The translations under genes and the position numbers were made by a program. 49,828 nucleotides of DNA from Bacteroidota bacterium (GTDB lineage: Bacteria; Bacteroidota; Bacteroidia; Bacteroidales; DTGW01), in assembly GCA_029550865.1 (NCBI GenBank), contig JAKPGM010000069.1, positions 1 to 49,828 on the forward strand, given 5' to 3'. The notes beneath the pieces are model-generated. The model saw only the letters and a list, made by a program, of their open reading frames with translations, was not told where the DNA came from and ran no database searches. Shown here piece after piece: positions 1-10,101 of the stretch; positions within the stretch are counted from its first letter, which is position 1, and the number at the start of each line of letters is the position of its first letter.

Positions 1-151
1 AACTGCTCATGCATTCAAAAGATCCTGTTATCTATCCTATGTTTCTATCAGAAGGAATAAAGCTGTAGGAAATGTTTTTGGGACGACCTAAGTAGAATTA
101 CAGTAGATTAGAATGAGAAAATGAAGTATGATATCATAAGCAAAAAGATGT
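1..151. other. Window edge, no gene assigned
   Basis: The first 151 bases hold only short open frames. One of them ends at base 68 and could be the tail of an upstream gene, but nothing in it is recognisable. I see no clear promoter of the TTTG-N19-TAnnTTTG type for the following receptor gene, so that gene may be transcribed from further upstream. Confidence 0.4.
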
Positions 152-2446
152 ATGAAGAAGATAGCAATTAATTTCTTGTTGGTGCTCTTCACCAGCGCAG
201 TCTGGTCACAAACTCATAAAAAAATTTTCGGTTATATTACCGATATAGCAACAGGTGAGCCCATAATTGGATCAACCATATGGCTCAAACAAGGTGATGT
301 GGGCACCCATACCAATTCACAGGGGTACTACAGTTTACCGGTAAAAAAACTACCCGACACCTTAATGATTAGCTGCATAGGCTACCAAACGCTTCGAGTT
401 CCCCTAACGCAAGTCAACGATAGTGTATTAAGCTTTACGCTGAGGCTCGATACCATTGAAGCAGTCATAATAAAACGTCCTTTGCCAGATTACCTCCAGA
501 AGTCGCAAACAAGCCTTGAAATGCTTTCATCTCGTGACGTAAGAATTCTTCCCTTAATTGTAGGCGAGTCGGACATTACCCGTACAGTACAAACATTACC
601 AGGAGTGTCCCCTGGCACCGAAAACACTTCGGGTTTTTTTGTTCGAGGTGGCACGCAACACCAGAACCTGGTCCTAATTGATGGTGTACCACTTTACTAT
701 GCTTATCATTTGTACGGTTTATTTTCAGTATTTAACACCGATGCTATTAACACTGCCCAATTTTATCGTGGTGGAATACCTGCCCAATACAATGGTAAAT
801 TATCTTCTGTACTCGATATCAATATGAATGAGGGGAATAATCAACGAATTTCAGGTCAGGCAACCCTTGGCATATTGACTACCAAAATGCTCCTCGAAGG
901 TCCGTTAATTAAAAACAAAACCTCTTTTGTGGTGACTTTGCGCCGTTCGATGTTTGACCTAATGCCCCAAAACATTACAAATAGTATGGTATGGACGAGC
1001 ATGGTGGAGAAATTTCAGAACAACATAAAAGAAACACCCCAATACTACTTTGTCGATTACAGTGCTAAAATATCACACCAGATAAACAATCGTAATAGCA
1101 TACATGTAAGTTATTTTAATGCATACGATAACTATACTGGAAATACCTGGATGAATAATCAGCGTTTACACTGGGGAAGTTCACTATTCTCACTACGGTG
1201 GAAAAGCATACTGTCGGCAGGCACTTTTTGCACAACTACCTTTTATGAAACAAACTATGCATATGTCAATACCACTTATTTAAACGAAGATCAATTAAAT
1301 CAAAATTATTATACCCTCTCTTCGCACATTACTGAACGATCGGCCTCTACTGCGTTTGAATCAATTTTCAACCAACATAAATTACGCTATGGCGGACAGT
1401 TCTCCTGGTATCAATTACAACCCAAAACTAGCAGTAAATATTATATTTCGGGACAAGCGAGCAGCATTGACACGGTCATCAAAGTTGATTTTTCAATGCA
1501 GGAACAAAATCTATTTTTAGAAGACGTGATTAATCCTTTACCGAAACTTACTCTACAATTGGGATTTAACATAAATTATCATCATGCTAACAACCAGCAT
1601 TTGCTTTCTTTTCATCCTCGTTTTTCAGTGGGCTACGAAGTCATACCCAACTTAACGCTTAAAGGTTCCTTTACCTCGCTGGTACAGCCCCTACATGTGA
1701 TACCAACCAACAACCTTGGCTTGCCTTCTGATGTATGGATCCCTTCACAAGGAACAATTCGTCCAGCAGAAGCTAATCTTTATGTACTGGGTTTGACATA
1801 CAGCCCAGGGCAACAGTGGGATATTGGAATTGAAGCTTATTACAAAAACATGAAAAAAATCCTCATGACACACCAAAATGAATTTGTATATGCCAATCCC
1901 AGCCGATGGGAAAGGCTGGTCGAATCAGGAACTGGAACCAGTAAAGGTATTGAATTGATTATTAGCAAGAAATATGGAAAATTCAATGGTTGGTGCAGTT
2001 ATACCCTTTCAAAGACCGATCGCACCTTTCCAAACATCAATTTTGGTAGAACATTCCCCTTCGATTTCGACCGTCGCCATGTGGTGAATCTGGTTGCCTT
2101 TATTCAGCTCAGCCGTAAAATTAAAATCGGTACCACATGGACATGGATGTCGGGACAACCTGTAACCCTTTCTGTTCAAAGTATTCTTGACAATACAAGA
2201 GGAAATTTTTCAGAAATTGACTATTTACCCAGCCTTAATAATCAACTATTACCAAACTATCACCGTCTTGATGTAAATATGAATTACCAAACGCAACTCA
2301 AAAAAATAGGTCTTGAGTTCAATATGGGAGCATACAATGTTTATAACCGTCCAAATCCTATTACAGCATATCGAAAGCCTGAAGGTATTAAGGTTATCGG
2401 ACTTCTTCCATTCTTTCCATTTTTTAACATCACTTTAAAATACTAG
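152..2446 (+). CDS. TonB-dependent outer-membrane receptor with carboxypeptidase-regulatory-like N-terminal domain
   Basis: This 764-residue protein starts with a signal peptide (about residues 1-19). A carboxypeptidase-D-regulatory-like beta-sandwich domain follows (about 24-100; GYITD, GEPIIGSTIWL and CIGYQT are typical). A TonB plug then spans about 115-230, with the motifs LPGVSPG, GFFVRGG and LVLIDGVPLYY, and the remainder is rich in aromatic beta strands, as in a 22-stranded barrel. It should sit in the outer membrane and import a ligand using TonB energy. The ligand cannot be told from sequence; there is no SusD partner, so a SusC-type glycan importer is unlikely. The DUF4249 lipoprotein gene begins four bases after the stop, a pairing common in Bacteroidota, so the two are probably co-transcribed and act together. 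Confidence 0.9.
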   Translation: MKKIAINFLLVLFTSAVWSQTHKKIFGYITDIATGEPIIGSTIWLKQGDVGTHTNSQGYYSLPVKKLPDTLMISCIGYQTLRVPLTQVNDSVLSFTLRLDTIEAVIIKRPLPDYLQKSQTSLEMLSSRDVRILPLIVGESDITRTVQTLPGVSPGTENTSGFFVRGGTQHQNLVLIDGVPLYYAYHLYGLFSVFNTDAINTAQFYRGGIPAQYNGKLSSVLDINMNEGNNQRISGQATLGILTTKMLLEGPLIKNKTSFVVTLRRSMFDLMPQNITNSMVWTSMVEKFQNNIKETPQYYFVDYSAKISHQINNRNSIHVSYFNAYDNYTGNTWMNNQRLHWGSSLFSLRWKSILSAGTFCTTTFYETNYAYVNTTYLNEDQLNQNYYTLSSHITERSASTAFESIFNQHKLRYGGQFSWYQLQPKTSSKYYISGQASSIDTVIKVDFSMQEQNLFLEDVINPLPKLTLQLGFNINYHHANNQHLLSFHPRFSVGYEVIPNLTLKGSFTSLVQPLHVIPTNNLGLPSDVWIPSQGTIRPAEANLYVLGLTYSPGQQWDIGIEAYYKNMKKILMTHQNEFVYANPSRWERLVESGTGTSKGIELIISKKYGKFNGWCSYTLSKTDRTFPNINFGRTFPFDFDRRHVVNLVAFIQLSRKIKIGTTWTWMSGQPVTLSVQSILDNTRGNFSEIDYLPSLNNQLLPNYHRLDVNMNYQTQLKKIGLEFNMGAYNVYNRPNPITAYRKPEGIKVIGLLPFFPFFNITLKY

Positions 2447-2450
2447 CAAC

Positions 2451-3383
2451 ATGTTGGTTACAAAAAATAACAAGCAAACGATAAGCGTCAAATTTTTTCT
2501 AACATTACTTTTTGTTATGCTTATTTCTTTTACGGGATGTAAAAAAGAATTTTTACCGAACATTGGATCAATACCACCATCCGACCTTTGTCTTTCGGGA
2601 TTTGTTACACCCGATAGTATTTTTTTGGTAATGAGTCGTAGTCTTCCTTATAATTATCCTCTTGATAGTTCTAACCATTTTCTATTAAAAGATACAGGGG
2701 TTATCTGGATTGAGGAAGATGGAATATTTTTCGATACCTTACAGCCAAAGTTTAAACAATTGACAAATCCCGACGGAAGTCCAACCTATACCTACTATTA
2801 TACAACAAACAAGAAACCTACTGAGGGAAAGTCGTATCACATTTATGCACAATACCCAGGTTTTCAACAGGTAGAAGCCACTGTTTATCTTCCCCATAAG
2901 GTATCTATCCTACAGGTAGATACTATAAGTTTCTACAAGACAGAAAAAATCTTAATCGACCCCTCGCAAATATTCGGAGGATCAAAGGACACGTTAATAC
3001 ACTACCTTCATGGAACGGTTTGGTTTAGGGATCCGGCTCAAGAAAAAAATTACTACATGTTTCCTCTGGGTAGTAGCATCCGACAGCAACCTACAATGAA
3101 TTTCTCTATACAATTTGACGACCGCGATATTGATGGACAATTGGTACCCCTGTACTTTGAAGTTTTATATGAAACGGGCACTGAGCTAAACATTGACTTT
3201 TACACACTTAACGAGGAATACTTCAAATATAATAGCTTATGGAACCATGCTCCTGAAATAAGCGACTATGAATCGATATTTTATAATTACAACAATACTA
3301 TAGTTACCTATTCCAACACCAGCAATCGCGTGGGTATGGTAGCAGGTTATACAAAGTCGGTAACAAAAATATTTTTGCCCTGA
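2451..3383 (+). CDS. DUF4249-family lipoprotein
   Basis: The 310-residue product has a hydrophobic signal with a lipobox ending at Cys30 (LISFTGC), so it is predicted to be a lipoprotein. The mature part is beta-rich and matches the pattern of the DUF4249 family (LCLSGFVTPDS near the N-terminus, YHIYAQYPGF in the middle). Members of this family are routinely encoded beside TonB receptors in Bacteroidota. A role as accessory subunit of the receptor encoded immediately upstream is an inference from that context. The enzymatic or binding activity is unknown. The stop lies about 75 bases from the end of the convergent DUF5916 gene, and no strong terminator is visible between them. Confidence 0.8.
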   Translation: MLVTKNNKQTISVKFFLTLLFVMLISFTGCKKEFLPNIGSIPPSDLCLSGFVTPDSIFLVMSRSLPYNYPLDSSNHFLLKDTGVIWIEEDGIFFDTLQPKFKQLTNPDGSPTYTYYYTTNKKPTEGKSYHIYAQYPGFQQVEATVYLPHKVSILQVDTISFYKTEKILIDPSQIFGGSKDTLIHYLHGTVWFRDPAQEKNYYMFPLGSSIRQQPTMNFSIQFDDRDIDGQLVPLYFEVLYETGTELNIDFYTLNEEYFKYNSLWNHAPEISDYESIFYNYNNTIVTYSNTSNRVGMVAGYTKSVTKIFLP

Positions 3384-3456
3384 TAAATTAAACAAATTAG
3401 TAAATACATACGGGGAGATCAAAGCAAACCAAGCAAGAAATACTCCCGCATAGCCC

Positions 3457-6093
3457 TTAAATATTCAAATAATAGTTCACCTTTACCATGAAAATATTGG
3501 TACCTGTTGTAGAAAATAAATCTTTCAACGAAGCCGAAAGTGACGATTGGTAGGGTGCGTCGCTGTTATTCATTTGATTAGCCCATACAAAATACACAAC
3601 CGAACCAGGCCGGTACTCCCAGCGGAATACAAAGTTCGATCGGAACTCCCGCATATGAAAGTCGGGATTGTCGAAGCTATATTCAACGGCCGAACGGCTA
3701 ACCTGGTATCGATTATTGGTCGGGTCAAAACGAATATCAGGGTCAGTCAAGGGTATATACCTGCTGTGGTAGTCCTCCGCAACAGGCTGCGTAATTTCCT
3801 TGTACTGCATATAGTTGCCCATGGTAATAAAAGGACTACCATAGTACTGGAACGAAAGATTGGGGGTAATATTCAACGAAGCCCGTAGCGTAAGCCGATA
3901 AATTATCTGATTGAGACGTGCCGTAATGTAGCGGGTAGTGTGTTGATTATCTTCCACCGTGTTAACATACATCATGTCGTAATGATTTTCCTGAATCGAA
4001 AATTGCGAAGATAACCGAAAGCGACTGCTCACTTTCAGATGCAATTGAGGCTGAATTTTGTAATCATTTGAACCACTGGTAAGGGCAAAACTATAATGTG
4101 CATTTAAGGCAAATGTTACACGCTTAGCCCAATCGGTATTAAAGTTTGTACCAAAGTGCCAATAAGGAACCATTTTAACAGCAGGTCCTCCACGCAGAAA
4201 ACGGGTATCGAGCCCACCTTGAAAATGGTATGCCCATATACTCCATTGCCAGTTGTTGACGAAATGAACGTAGGAAGAAAATAAGTAACTCTCCGACTCG
4301 TGTTGTCCACCAAAATTCCAGCGATGGGTATTTTCAGCATGCAAAACGTATTCACGAATAATCCAGCTGGGTACTGTTTCGTTATAACGTAAGGAAATAT
4401 TTTGTTCAATAAAATCGGCGCGTTGCTGATATCCCATATCATTAAGCTCGAGTCCAGGCGAACGAAAAGAGATGCTTTCAGAAAAACTAAATTTGTTTTT
4501 TCCTGTCCTTCCCATTTCTATCTTTCCCCCATAACCATTTAATCGGGTCAAGGAAGAATCGACATGTAGGTAGGAGGCATCGGGACGCTGAAAATAATGG
4601 ACGGAAGAATTCTGGAGTTCTAACATAGCCTCGGGTCGGCCCTGTACCGAGCTGTATATTCCCCGTAAATTAATAAAATAATTTCGATCATACAGAAATT
4701 GGGTGTAATCGATGCCAGCAGTATAGGCCGCTTTATTCAACTTATACAGATTAGCATGATTGATATCGCGATGGGTAGTTGTAAAAATGGCACCTATGGA
4801 TGAGTTTCCTTGATTGTAGTCTTTTTGCAATCGATACAGCATATAGTTTGTAAGCGGGTCAACGGGAAGTTCATAGCGATTACCTGCCGAATCAATGGTA
4901 GCATACGATCGTGCAGTAAGACTCTGTAAAACAGCAATAGACAAGCCATTTGCTGTTTTCCCCGAAAACTTTACAGCATCTATGATATCGGTATTGGGGT
5001 CGGCCTTTACAAATTTCCGGTTGTTTTCATCCTCGCCGGGGACAGCCATGGGCGCGTGCCCAATACGTCGAGAATAAAAAAGTATGTCATCGTCGATGTT
5101 AAAATCGAGAATGTTTTTACCTTCCAGAAAGAAAGGACGTTTTTCAGCATAAAAAGTCTCAAAGGCAGAAAGGTTCATCTCCGAGGGGTCGGCTTCGACC
5201 TGACCAAAATCGGGATTGAGGGTATAATCGAGGGTAAAATCGCTACCAACACCCACCTTACCATCCATCCCAATAGTAGCACTGCGGGAATAACGATAAC
5301 TGAGCGGATTTTCAGCATTTACCGGGTTGGTAGTCAACTTTGCCAAAGAATAGGGCATAAATTCAAGTCTTCGGGCTGCTGGTAAATTTTGTATTCCCCT
5401 AAGCTCGCCAAAGGAATATATAAAGCCGGCATTATTTCGAGGAATAAGGCTCCATTGATCCTCTTCAGCATTACGTGCAATCCATCGCCAGGAATGCATT
5501 CCCCATACCTGGTCGGGTTTATTGTTATACCGCAGTTGCGAAAAAGGAATTTTAAGTTCGGCTGTCCATCCCGAATCGGTGAGGGCTGTTCTGCCCATCC
5601 ATACAGCATTCCAGTTAAAATCGGGCTGCCCATCATTTTTAACAACAAGATCGATCAATGAACCACCTGCAGTAATATTAAACTCGTATCCCGTTTTATG
5701 ATCGTAATAACTATCGAAGTTAATCCCAACCACATCGCCCGCAAGTTCGTCGCGATTACCAACCTCGTGCAATATTTTTTCGGGTTCATTGTCGTAGCAT
5801 TTAAATGCCACATAAATATATTTATCGTCGTAGAGGACTTTTAGCTGTGTACGTTGCGAAGCTTTAGCACCTTCTCTTGGAGTCTGTTGCACAAAATCTT
5901 CCGACCATTGTCCCAATTGCCAACATGCATCATCAAGTTTGCCATCAATATGGGGTGGGTTGTCAATTCGCTGGGTAACATACACCCGTTTATAATAGCT
6001 ACTATTTATCCACTGTACTGTATCTTTTGCCTTTCCAAATAATATATTCCCACTGCACAAGGAAATCACAATCAAAACATTCAGTTTTCGCAT
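3457..6093 (-). CDS. DUF5916 protein with N-terminal CBM9-like carbohydrate-binding domain
   Basis: The protein has about 878 residues. The ATG at 6093 is preferred over an in-frame TTG two codons upstream. A signal peptide is followed by a CBM9-like domain (about 35-230), with IDGKLDDACWQ and YDDKYIYVAFKCYDNEP, the classic start of such modules. The rest is a long DUF5916 region (LDYTLNPDFGQVEADPSE, TFYAEKRPFFLEG) with alternating aromatic strands suggesting an outer-membrane beta-barrel. Family members are common in Bacteroidota and Gemmatimonadota; their substrate is not established. It is monocistronic here, convergent with the receptor pair, and has its own promoter. Surface or outer-membrane location is inferred from the signal and strand pattern. 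Confidence 0.85.
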   Translation of the reverse strand: MRKLNVLIVISLCSGNILFGKAKDTVQWINSSYYKRVYVTQRIDNPPHIDGKLDDACWQLGQWSEDFVQQTPREGAKASQRTQLKVLYDDKYIYVAFKCYDNEPEKILHEVGNRDELAGDVVGINFDSYYDHKTGYEFNITAGGSLIDLVVKNDGQPDFNWNAVWMGRTALTDSGWTAELKIPFSQLRYNNKPDQVWGMHSWRWIARNAEEDQWSLIPRNNAGFIYSFGELRGIQNLPAARRLEFMPYSLAKLTTNPVNAENPLSYRYSRSATIGMDGKVGVGSDFTLDYTLNPDFGQVEADPSEMNLSAFETFYAEKRPFFLEGKNILDFNIDDDILFYSRRIGHAPMAVPGEDENNRKFVKADPNTDIIDAVKFSGKTANGLSIAVLQSLTARSYATIDSAGNRYELPVDPLTNYMLYRLQKDYNQGNSSIGAIFTTTHRDINHANLYKLNKAAYTAGIDYTQFLYDRNYFINLRGIYSSVQGRPEAMLELQNSSVHYFQRPDASYLHVDSSLTRLNGYGGKIEMGRTGKNKFSFSESISFRSPGLELNDMGYQQRADFIEQNISLRYNETVPSWIIREYVLHAENTHRWNFGGQHESESYLFSSYVHFVNNWQWSIWAYHFQGGLDTRFLRGGPAVKMVPYWHFGTNFNTDWAKRVTFALNAHYSFALTSGSNDYKIQPQLHLKVSSRFRLSSQFSIQENHYDMMYVNTVEDNQHTTRYITARLNQIIYRLTLRASLNITPNLSFQYYGSPFITMGNYMQYKEITQPVAEDYHSRYIPLTDPDIRFDPTNNRYQVSRSAVEYSFDNPDFHMREFRSNFVFRWEYRPGSVVYFVWANQMNNSDAPYQSSLSASLKDLFSTTGTNIFMVKVNYYLNI

Positions 6094-6208
6094 ACACAAT
6101 ACAAGTTTTTTTTCAATAACAACTCATTGAACGTATACCCCTATGCATTGGTAACAGGCAAGCATGTTAAAAAAATGATAAAAAAACAGAGTATTTATCG
6201 TAAATAAA

Positions 6209-6239
6209 TAAAGATACGAGAAAAAAAATTAGCTACAAA
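6209..6239 (-). promoter_or_regulatory. Bacteroidota-type promoter for the DUF5916 gene
   Basis: On the minus strand, TTTG (6239-6236) is followed after exactly 19 bases by TATCTTTA (6216-6209). This is one mismatch from the Bacteroidota primary-sigma consensus TTTG-N19-TAnnTTTG. It predicts a leader of roughly 110 nucleotides before the ATG at 6093. Confidence 0.6.
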
Positions 6240-6448
6240 AAATAAAAAGGATAAATCCTCAGCATTTGATTCAAAAAACAAAAATTTTTTTAAAAAAATT
6301 ATCAAAAAAGATATTAACAGATAAGCCCACCAACGATTACACAATAAAATACTGTTTTTCAAATATTTACATAAAAACATCTATTTCTTTAAGTTAAGTA
6401 AAAAAAATGCGCAAAGGGTTGAAAAATAAGATTTTTTTTAAAATAAAA

Positions 6449-6479
6449 TTTGCAAAAGCCAATAAATACAATATATTTG
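6449..6479 (+). promoter_or_regulatory. Consensus Bacteroidota promoter for the HU gene
   Basis: TTTG at 6449-6452, a 19-base spacer and TATATTTG at 6472-6479 match the Bacteroidota -33/-7 consensus in full. Transcription should begin a few bases after 6479, giving a leader of about 40 nucleotides before the ATG at 6527. Confidence 0.8.
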
Positions 6480-6526
6480 TCTAAGAATTTTAAAAAAGTT
6501 ATTACTAACCCTAAAATTTTTTCATT

Positions 6527-6802
6527 ATGAACAAAGCACAACTTATCGATGCCATTGCTGCAGAAGCAAAATTGACAAAGGCAGACTCCAAGAAAGCTCT
6601 GGATGCTTTCATTAAGGCTACCACCAACGCTTTGAAGAAAGGCGACCGTGTAGCTCTGGTAGGCTTTGGCTCTTTTGCCGTAGCTAAGAGAAGTGCTAGA
6701 ACCGGTAGAAATCCAAGAACCGGTAAAGAAATCACAATTGCTGCCAAGAAGGTAGTTAAATTCAAGGCAGGAAGCGAACTTTCCGAAGCTGTACAGAAAT
6801 AA
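6527..6802 (+). CDS. hup: HU-family nucleoid DNA-binding protein
   Basis: The 91-residue protein is a standard-length HU/IHF-family histone-like protein. It begins [20 protein letters not shown], followed by the dimerisation helices, the signature [18 protein letters not shown] (about 46-63) and the flexible DNA-binding arm with TGKEI. It binds and bends DNA as a dimer and compacts the nucleoid. The GC content and codon choice look like those of a highly expressed gene. It has a consensus promoter upstream and an intrinsic terminator 19 bases downstream, so it is most likely transcribed alone. Whether it is an HU homodimer or pairs with another paralogue cannot be told here. Confidence 0.95.
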   Translation: MNKAQLIDAIAAEAKLTKADSKKALDAFIKATTNALKKGDRVALVGFGSFAVAKRSARTGRNPRTGKEITIAAKKVVKFKAGSELSEAVQK

Positions 6803-6820
6803 GGAAAGTTTCCGAGTCTG

Positions 6821-6853
6821 AAAAAAAGGGAGTACATTTGTACTCCTTTTTTT
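6821..6853 (+). terminator. Intrinsic terminator after the HU gene
   Basis: A perfect 8-bp stem, GGAGTACA (6829-6836) with TGTACTCC (6839-6846), is followed by seven T residues and preceded by seven A residues. It ends just before a GTG that could open the trmH frame, which argues that trmH really starts at the ATG at 6869. Confidence 0.85.
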
Positions 6854-6868
6854 GTGCACTTAACTGAT

Positions 6869-7561
6869 ATGTCGAGAGAAAAATTACTAACATATCTTCA
6901 ACAGTTTGTCAGCAACGATCGTATCAAGCTCATCAATGAAAAAATTGAGCATCGTACGCGCTACATCACGCTTTTGGTAGAAAACATATATCAAAGTCAC
7001 AACGCAAGTGCTATTCTTCGCACGTCCGATTGTTTTGGCGTGCAAGATGTGTATATTGTTGAAAAGAACAACCGCTTCTCGGCCAATGAAGAAGTTGCCC
7101 TTGGAGCGCAGCAATGGCTTACCGTAAAAACTTACCCATCGTCCGAAGGTAACACCAGGCAAGCCATTGAAGAACTCAAACAGAAAGGATACCGAGTCGT
7201 AGCAACTGCTTTACACAAAAACGCTCAACCCCTTGAAAATTTTGATTTTAAAAAGGGAAAAGTCGCTTTCATGCTAGGTACCGAACTCACCGGACTTACG
7301 GAAGAGGCTTTATCGCTTGCCGATGAATATGTAATCATTCCCATGCGAGGCTTTACACAGAGTTTAAATGTATCGGTAGCTGCCGGAATTTTACTCCATT
7401 TTTCCACCTGGCGAGTATTGAATTCCGATATTCCATGGTCACTCAGCGAAGAGGAAAAACTCGAATTAAAAATTCAATGGCTTAAAAAATCGATCCGTCA
7501 TGGCGATTTAATTGAACAACGATACCTGAGTCAATTCAATGCATCCTCTCAACCCCGGTAA
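6869..7561 (+). CDS. trmH: TrmH-family (SpoU) tRNA 2'-O-ribose methyltransferase
   Basis: About 230 residues from the ATG at 6869; the in-frame GTG at 6854 abuts the HU terminator and is rejected. All three SpoU/SPOUT signatures are visible. NASAILRTSDCFGV is motif 1 with the catalytic Arg, LGTELTGL is motif 2, and IPMRGFTQSLNVSVAAGILL is motif 3, forming the knotted SAM site. The closest named activity is tRNA Gm18 2'-O-methylation in the D-loop, but a related tRNA or rRNA target is possible. The mutS2 gene follows 10 bases after the stop on the same strand, so the two are probably co-transcribed. Confidence 0.88.
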   Translation: MSREKLLTYLQQFVSNDRIKLINEKIEHRTRYITLLVENIYQSHNASAILRTSDCFGVQDVYIVEKNNRFSANEEVALGAQQWLTVKTYPSSEGNTRQAIEELKQKGYRVVATALHKNAQPLENFDFKKGKVAFMLGTELTGLTEEALSLADEYVIIPMRGFTQSLNVSVAAGILLHFSTWRVLNSDIPWSLSEEEKLELKIQWLKKSIRHGDLIEQRYLSQFNASSQPR

Positions 7562-7571
7562 GAACAATACC

Positions 7572-10055
7572 ATGATCTACCCTAAAAATTTTGAAGAGAA
7601 AATAGGTTTTGATAAAATTAGGCAAAAACTCAGGCAATACTGTTTATCGCCCCTGGGCATCGGCAGGGTAAATGCTATGCATTTTTGGAAAACCCCGGAA
7701 CCCATCCGTGAAGCTCTCGAATGTGTTGAAGAATACCAGCAAATTGAGCTTCTGGGAGAAGAAATGCCCCTTCATTACGTTATCGACTGCAGAGATATTC
7801 TGGAAAAACTAATGCCAGAAGCCACATTTGCCGAAGTTGAAGAAATGCATCAACTTCAACTTTCGCTCGATACAATAAAAAAGGTTCATCTTTTCTTTAA
7901 AAAACATCGCGAACGCTTTCCCCGTCTGTGGTTGTTGGCCGAGAAGGTTAAACTGTTCCCTTATCTCGAGTCAAGATTTGAGGCTATTTTATCGCCCCAG
8001 GGAAAAATTAAAGACAATGCCTCGCCACGGCTTTTTGAAATTCGCAAGGAGAGTCATCGCATTCAGGGTGAAATCTCGAAGCGTATGCATCGCCTGCTCG
8101 AACAATACAAGCACGAAGGTATTACCGAAGAAGGAGCAACCCTGGCCGTACGAGATGGCCGTTTAGTTTTACCTGTTAACTCTACCTTCAAAAGGAAAAT
8201 CAAAGGATTTATATACGACGAATCGTCCACTGGTAAAACCACCTTTATCGAACCTGCCGAAGTGGTAGAGCTCAATAACGACATGAAAGAATTAGAGCTG
8301 GCCGAACGTAAAGAAATTATCAAAATACTTACCCAGCTGGCCGACGATATTCGTCCCTACATTCCCGAACTTTTACAGGATTTCGAATTTCTGGCCGATA
8401 TAGATTTTATTCATGCAAAAGCTCAGCTAGCTAAAGAAATTCATGCTGTCAAACCTTCCATTGCCATCGATAAGCCTATTATCGACTGGTACGATGCCAC
8501 TCATCCCCTTCTTTATCTTCATCTTAAAGCCGAAGGAAAAACCGTAGTACCGCTAAACATCAGACTCAACGAAAATCAACGTATCCTTGTCATCTCAGGT
8601 CCCAATGCCGGTGGTAAATCGGTATGCTTGAAAACCGTGGGCTTACTCCAATACATGTTTCAGTGTGGATTACCCATTCCGGTAAAATCGACCAGCGAAA
8701 TTGGTATCTTCGAACAGATATTTCTGGATATTGGCGATGAACAGTCGATTGAAGATGACCTGAGTACCTATAGCTCCCACCTAATTCATATGAAATATTT
8801 CGTCAAAAATGCCAATCCACAAACGCTATTCCTCATTGACGAGTTGGGAGCAGGAACCGAACCAACCGTAGGCGGTGCGATAGCTGAGAGCGTTCTGGAA
8901 GAACTCAATCGATTGGGGGCTTATGGAGTAGTTACCACGCATTTTTCGAATCTCAAACATTTTGCTTCCTCAACCCCTGGCCTTATCAATGGAGCCATGT
9001 TGTTTGACATGGAACATCTTACTCCGCTTTTTAAGCTTTTTATGGGTGAACCTGGAAGCTCTTTTGCCTTCGAAATAGCCCGAAAAATAGGATTGCCCGA
9101 ACCCATTCTCCAAAGAGCCTCTGAAAAGGTAGGGTCGGGATATATCGATTTTGACCGTGCGCTACGCCAGCTGATACGTGACAAACATTACTGGCAACAA
9201 AAAAGAGCCCAGGTAAAAGAATCGGCTAAAAAGCTCGAAAGCATGCTATCGCGTTACGGACAAGAACTCGAAGATATTGCAAAATTGCGCAAAGAAATTA
9301 TAGCCCAGGCCAAAGTCGAGGCACAGCAGCTTATTCAAAACGCCAATAAAACCATCGAAAACACCATACGAACCATCAAGGAGTCGCAAGCAGAAAAAGA
9401 GAAAACTCGAACGGCACGCCTCGAACTTACCCAGATTCGGCAACAACTCGAAAATCACCCTGAAGAGGAGGCCAGAATACAGCAAAAAATAGCCAAACTG
9501 AAAGAACGAGAAGAACGCAAAAACAAAACTACTGCCACAACCGAAAGCAAACCATCGCAAACCGACAAAGTCGCAGAATCGAGACACATTTTCGACGTCG
9601 GCGACAAAGTTAAGCTCGTTGGACAAAACACGGTAGGAGAAGTACTGGAAGTAAATGAAAAAAGCGTCATGGTAGCTTTTGGAAACATGATCACTACCCT
9701 ACCCCATAAAAGGCTGGAAAAAGTTTCGTCCAATGAGTATAAAAAAATGATAAAAGACCAGGCTACCACCACATCGGGGTATCTGGATCAACTGGCTGAA
9801 CGCAGGCGAAATTTCAAATTACAACTCGATGTGCGAGGAATGCGTACCCAGGAAGCCCTGGAAAAAGTAGCCGACTATATCGATGATGCAATTATGCTTG
9901 GAATATCAGAAGTTAAAATTTTGCATGGCAAGGGCAATGGCATTTTACGCCAGATGATACGCGACTACCTCAAAACCATTGATATGGTTGAAGATTTTCA
10001 TGACGAACATGTAGAATTTGGTGGAGCGGGTATCACCGTTGTTAAAATTGCTTGA
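7572..10055 (+). CDS. mutS2: MutS2 family ATPase/endonuclease with C-terminal Smr domain
   Basis: About 827 residues from the ATG at 7572 (MIYPKNFEEKIGFDKIRQKL). An upstream in-frame ATG at 7539 overlaps trmH and adds an unlike leader. The MutS core and lever region lead to an ABC ATPase with Walker A GPNAGGKS, ATP-loop DLSTYSSHL and Walker B LFLIDELGAGTEP. A charged coiled coil (about 510-650) and a C-terminal Smr nuclease domain (LDVRGM and HGKGNGILR) follow. MutS2 proteins lack the mismatch-reading domain. They are implicated in suppression of recombination and, in some bacteria, in rescue of collided ribosomes. Which role applies here cannot be decided from sequence. Confidence 0.95.
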   Translation: MIYPKNFEEKIGFDKIRQKLRQYCLSPLGIGRVNAMHFWKTPEPIREALECVEEYQQIELLGEEMPLHYVIDCRDILEKLMPEATFAEVEEMHQLQLSLDTIKKVHLFFKKHRERFPRLWLLAEKVKLFPYLESRFEAILSPQGKIKDNASPRLFEIRKESHRIQGEISKRMHRLLEQYKHEGITEEGATLAVRDGRLVLPVNSTFKRKIKGFIYDESSTGKTTFIEPAEVVELNNDMKELELAERKEIIKILTQLADDIRPYIPELLQDFEFLADIDFIHAKAQLAKEIHAVKPSIAIDKPIIDWYDATHPLLYLHLKAEGKTVVPLNIRLNENQRILVISGPNAGGKSVCLKTVGLLQYMFQCGLPIPVKSTSEIGIFEQIFLDIGDEQSIEDDLSTYSSHLIHMKYFVKNANPQTLFLIDELGAGTEPTVGGAIAESVLEELNRLGAYGVVTTHFSNLKHFASSTPGLINGAMLFDMEHLTPLFKLFMGEPGSSFAFEIARKIGLPEPILQRASEKVGSGYIDFDRALRQLIRDKHYWQQKRAQVKESAKKLESMLSRYGQELEDIAKLRKEIIAQAKVEAQQLIQNANKTIENTIRTIKESQAEKEKTRTARLELTQIRQQLENHPEEEARIQQKIAKLKEREERKNKTTATTESKPSQTDKVAESRHIFDVGDKVKLVGQNTVGEVLEVNEKSVMVAFGNMITTLPHKRLEKVSSNEYKKMIKDQATTTSGYLDQLAERRRNFKLQLDVRGMRTQEALEKVADYIDDAIMLGISEVKILHGKGNGILRQMIRDYLKTIDMVEDFHDEHVEFGGAGITVVKIA

Positions 10056-10101
10056 TTAACCTGTTGCTGATAAAAAAGCCCCGTGGTTGATCCAACTTTG
10101 G

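Larger units (their letters stand above)
6094..6526. other. Divergent AT-rich promoter region
   Basis: This 433-base spacer between the DUF5916 gene and the HU gene is extremely AT-rich with many A and T tracts. It holds one good promoter for each side (6209-6239 minus and 6449-6479 plus). A small palindrome (TATTTA-TCG-TAAATA) lies just downstream of the minus-strand -7 element and could be an operator. I see no coding frame with a plausible product. Confidence 0.6.

Noticed and set aside
6389-6859. Minus-strand frame across the HU gene
   Set aside because: It covers the HU promoter, the HU gene and its terminator in antisense and has no recognisable motif.
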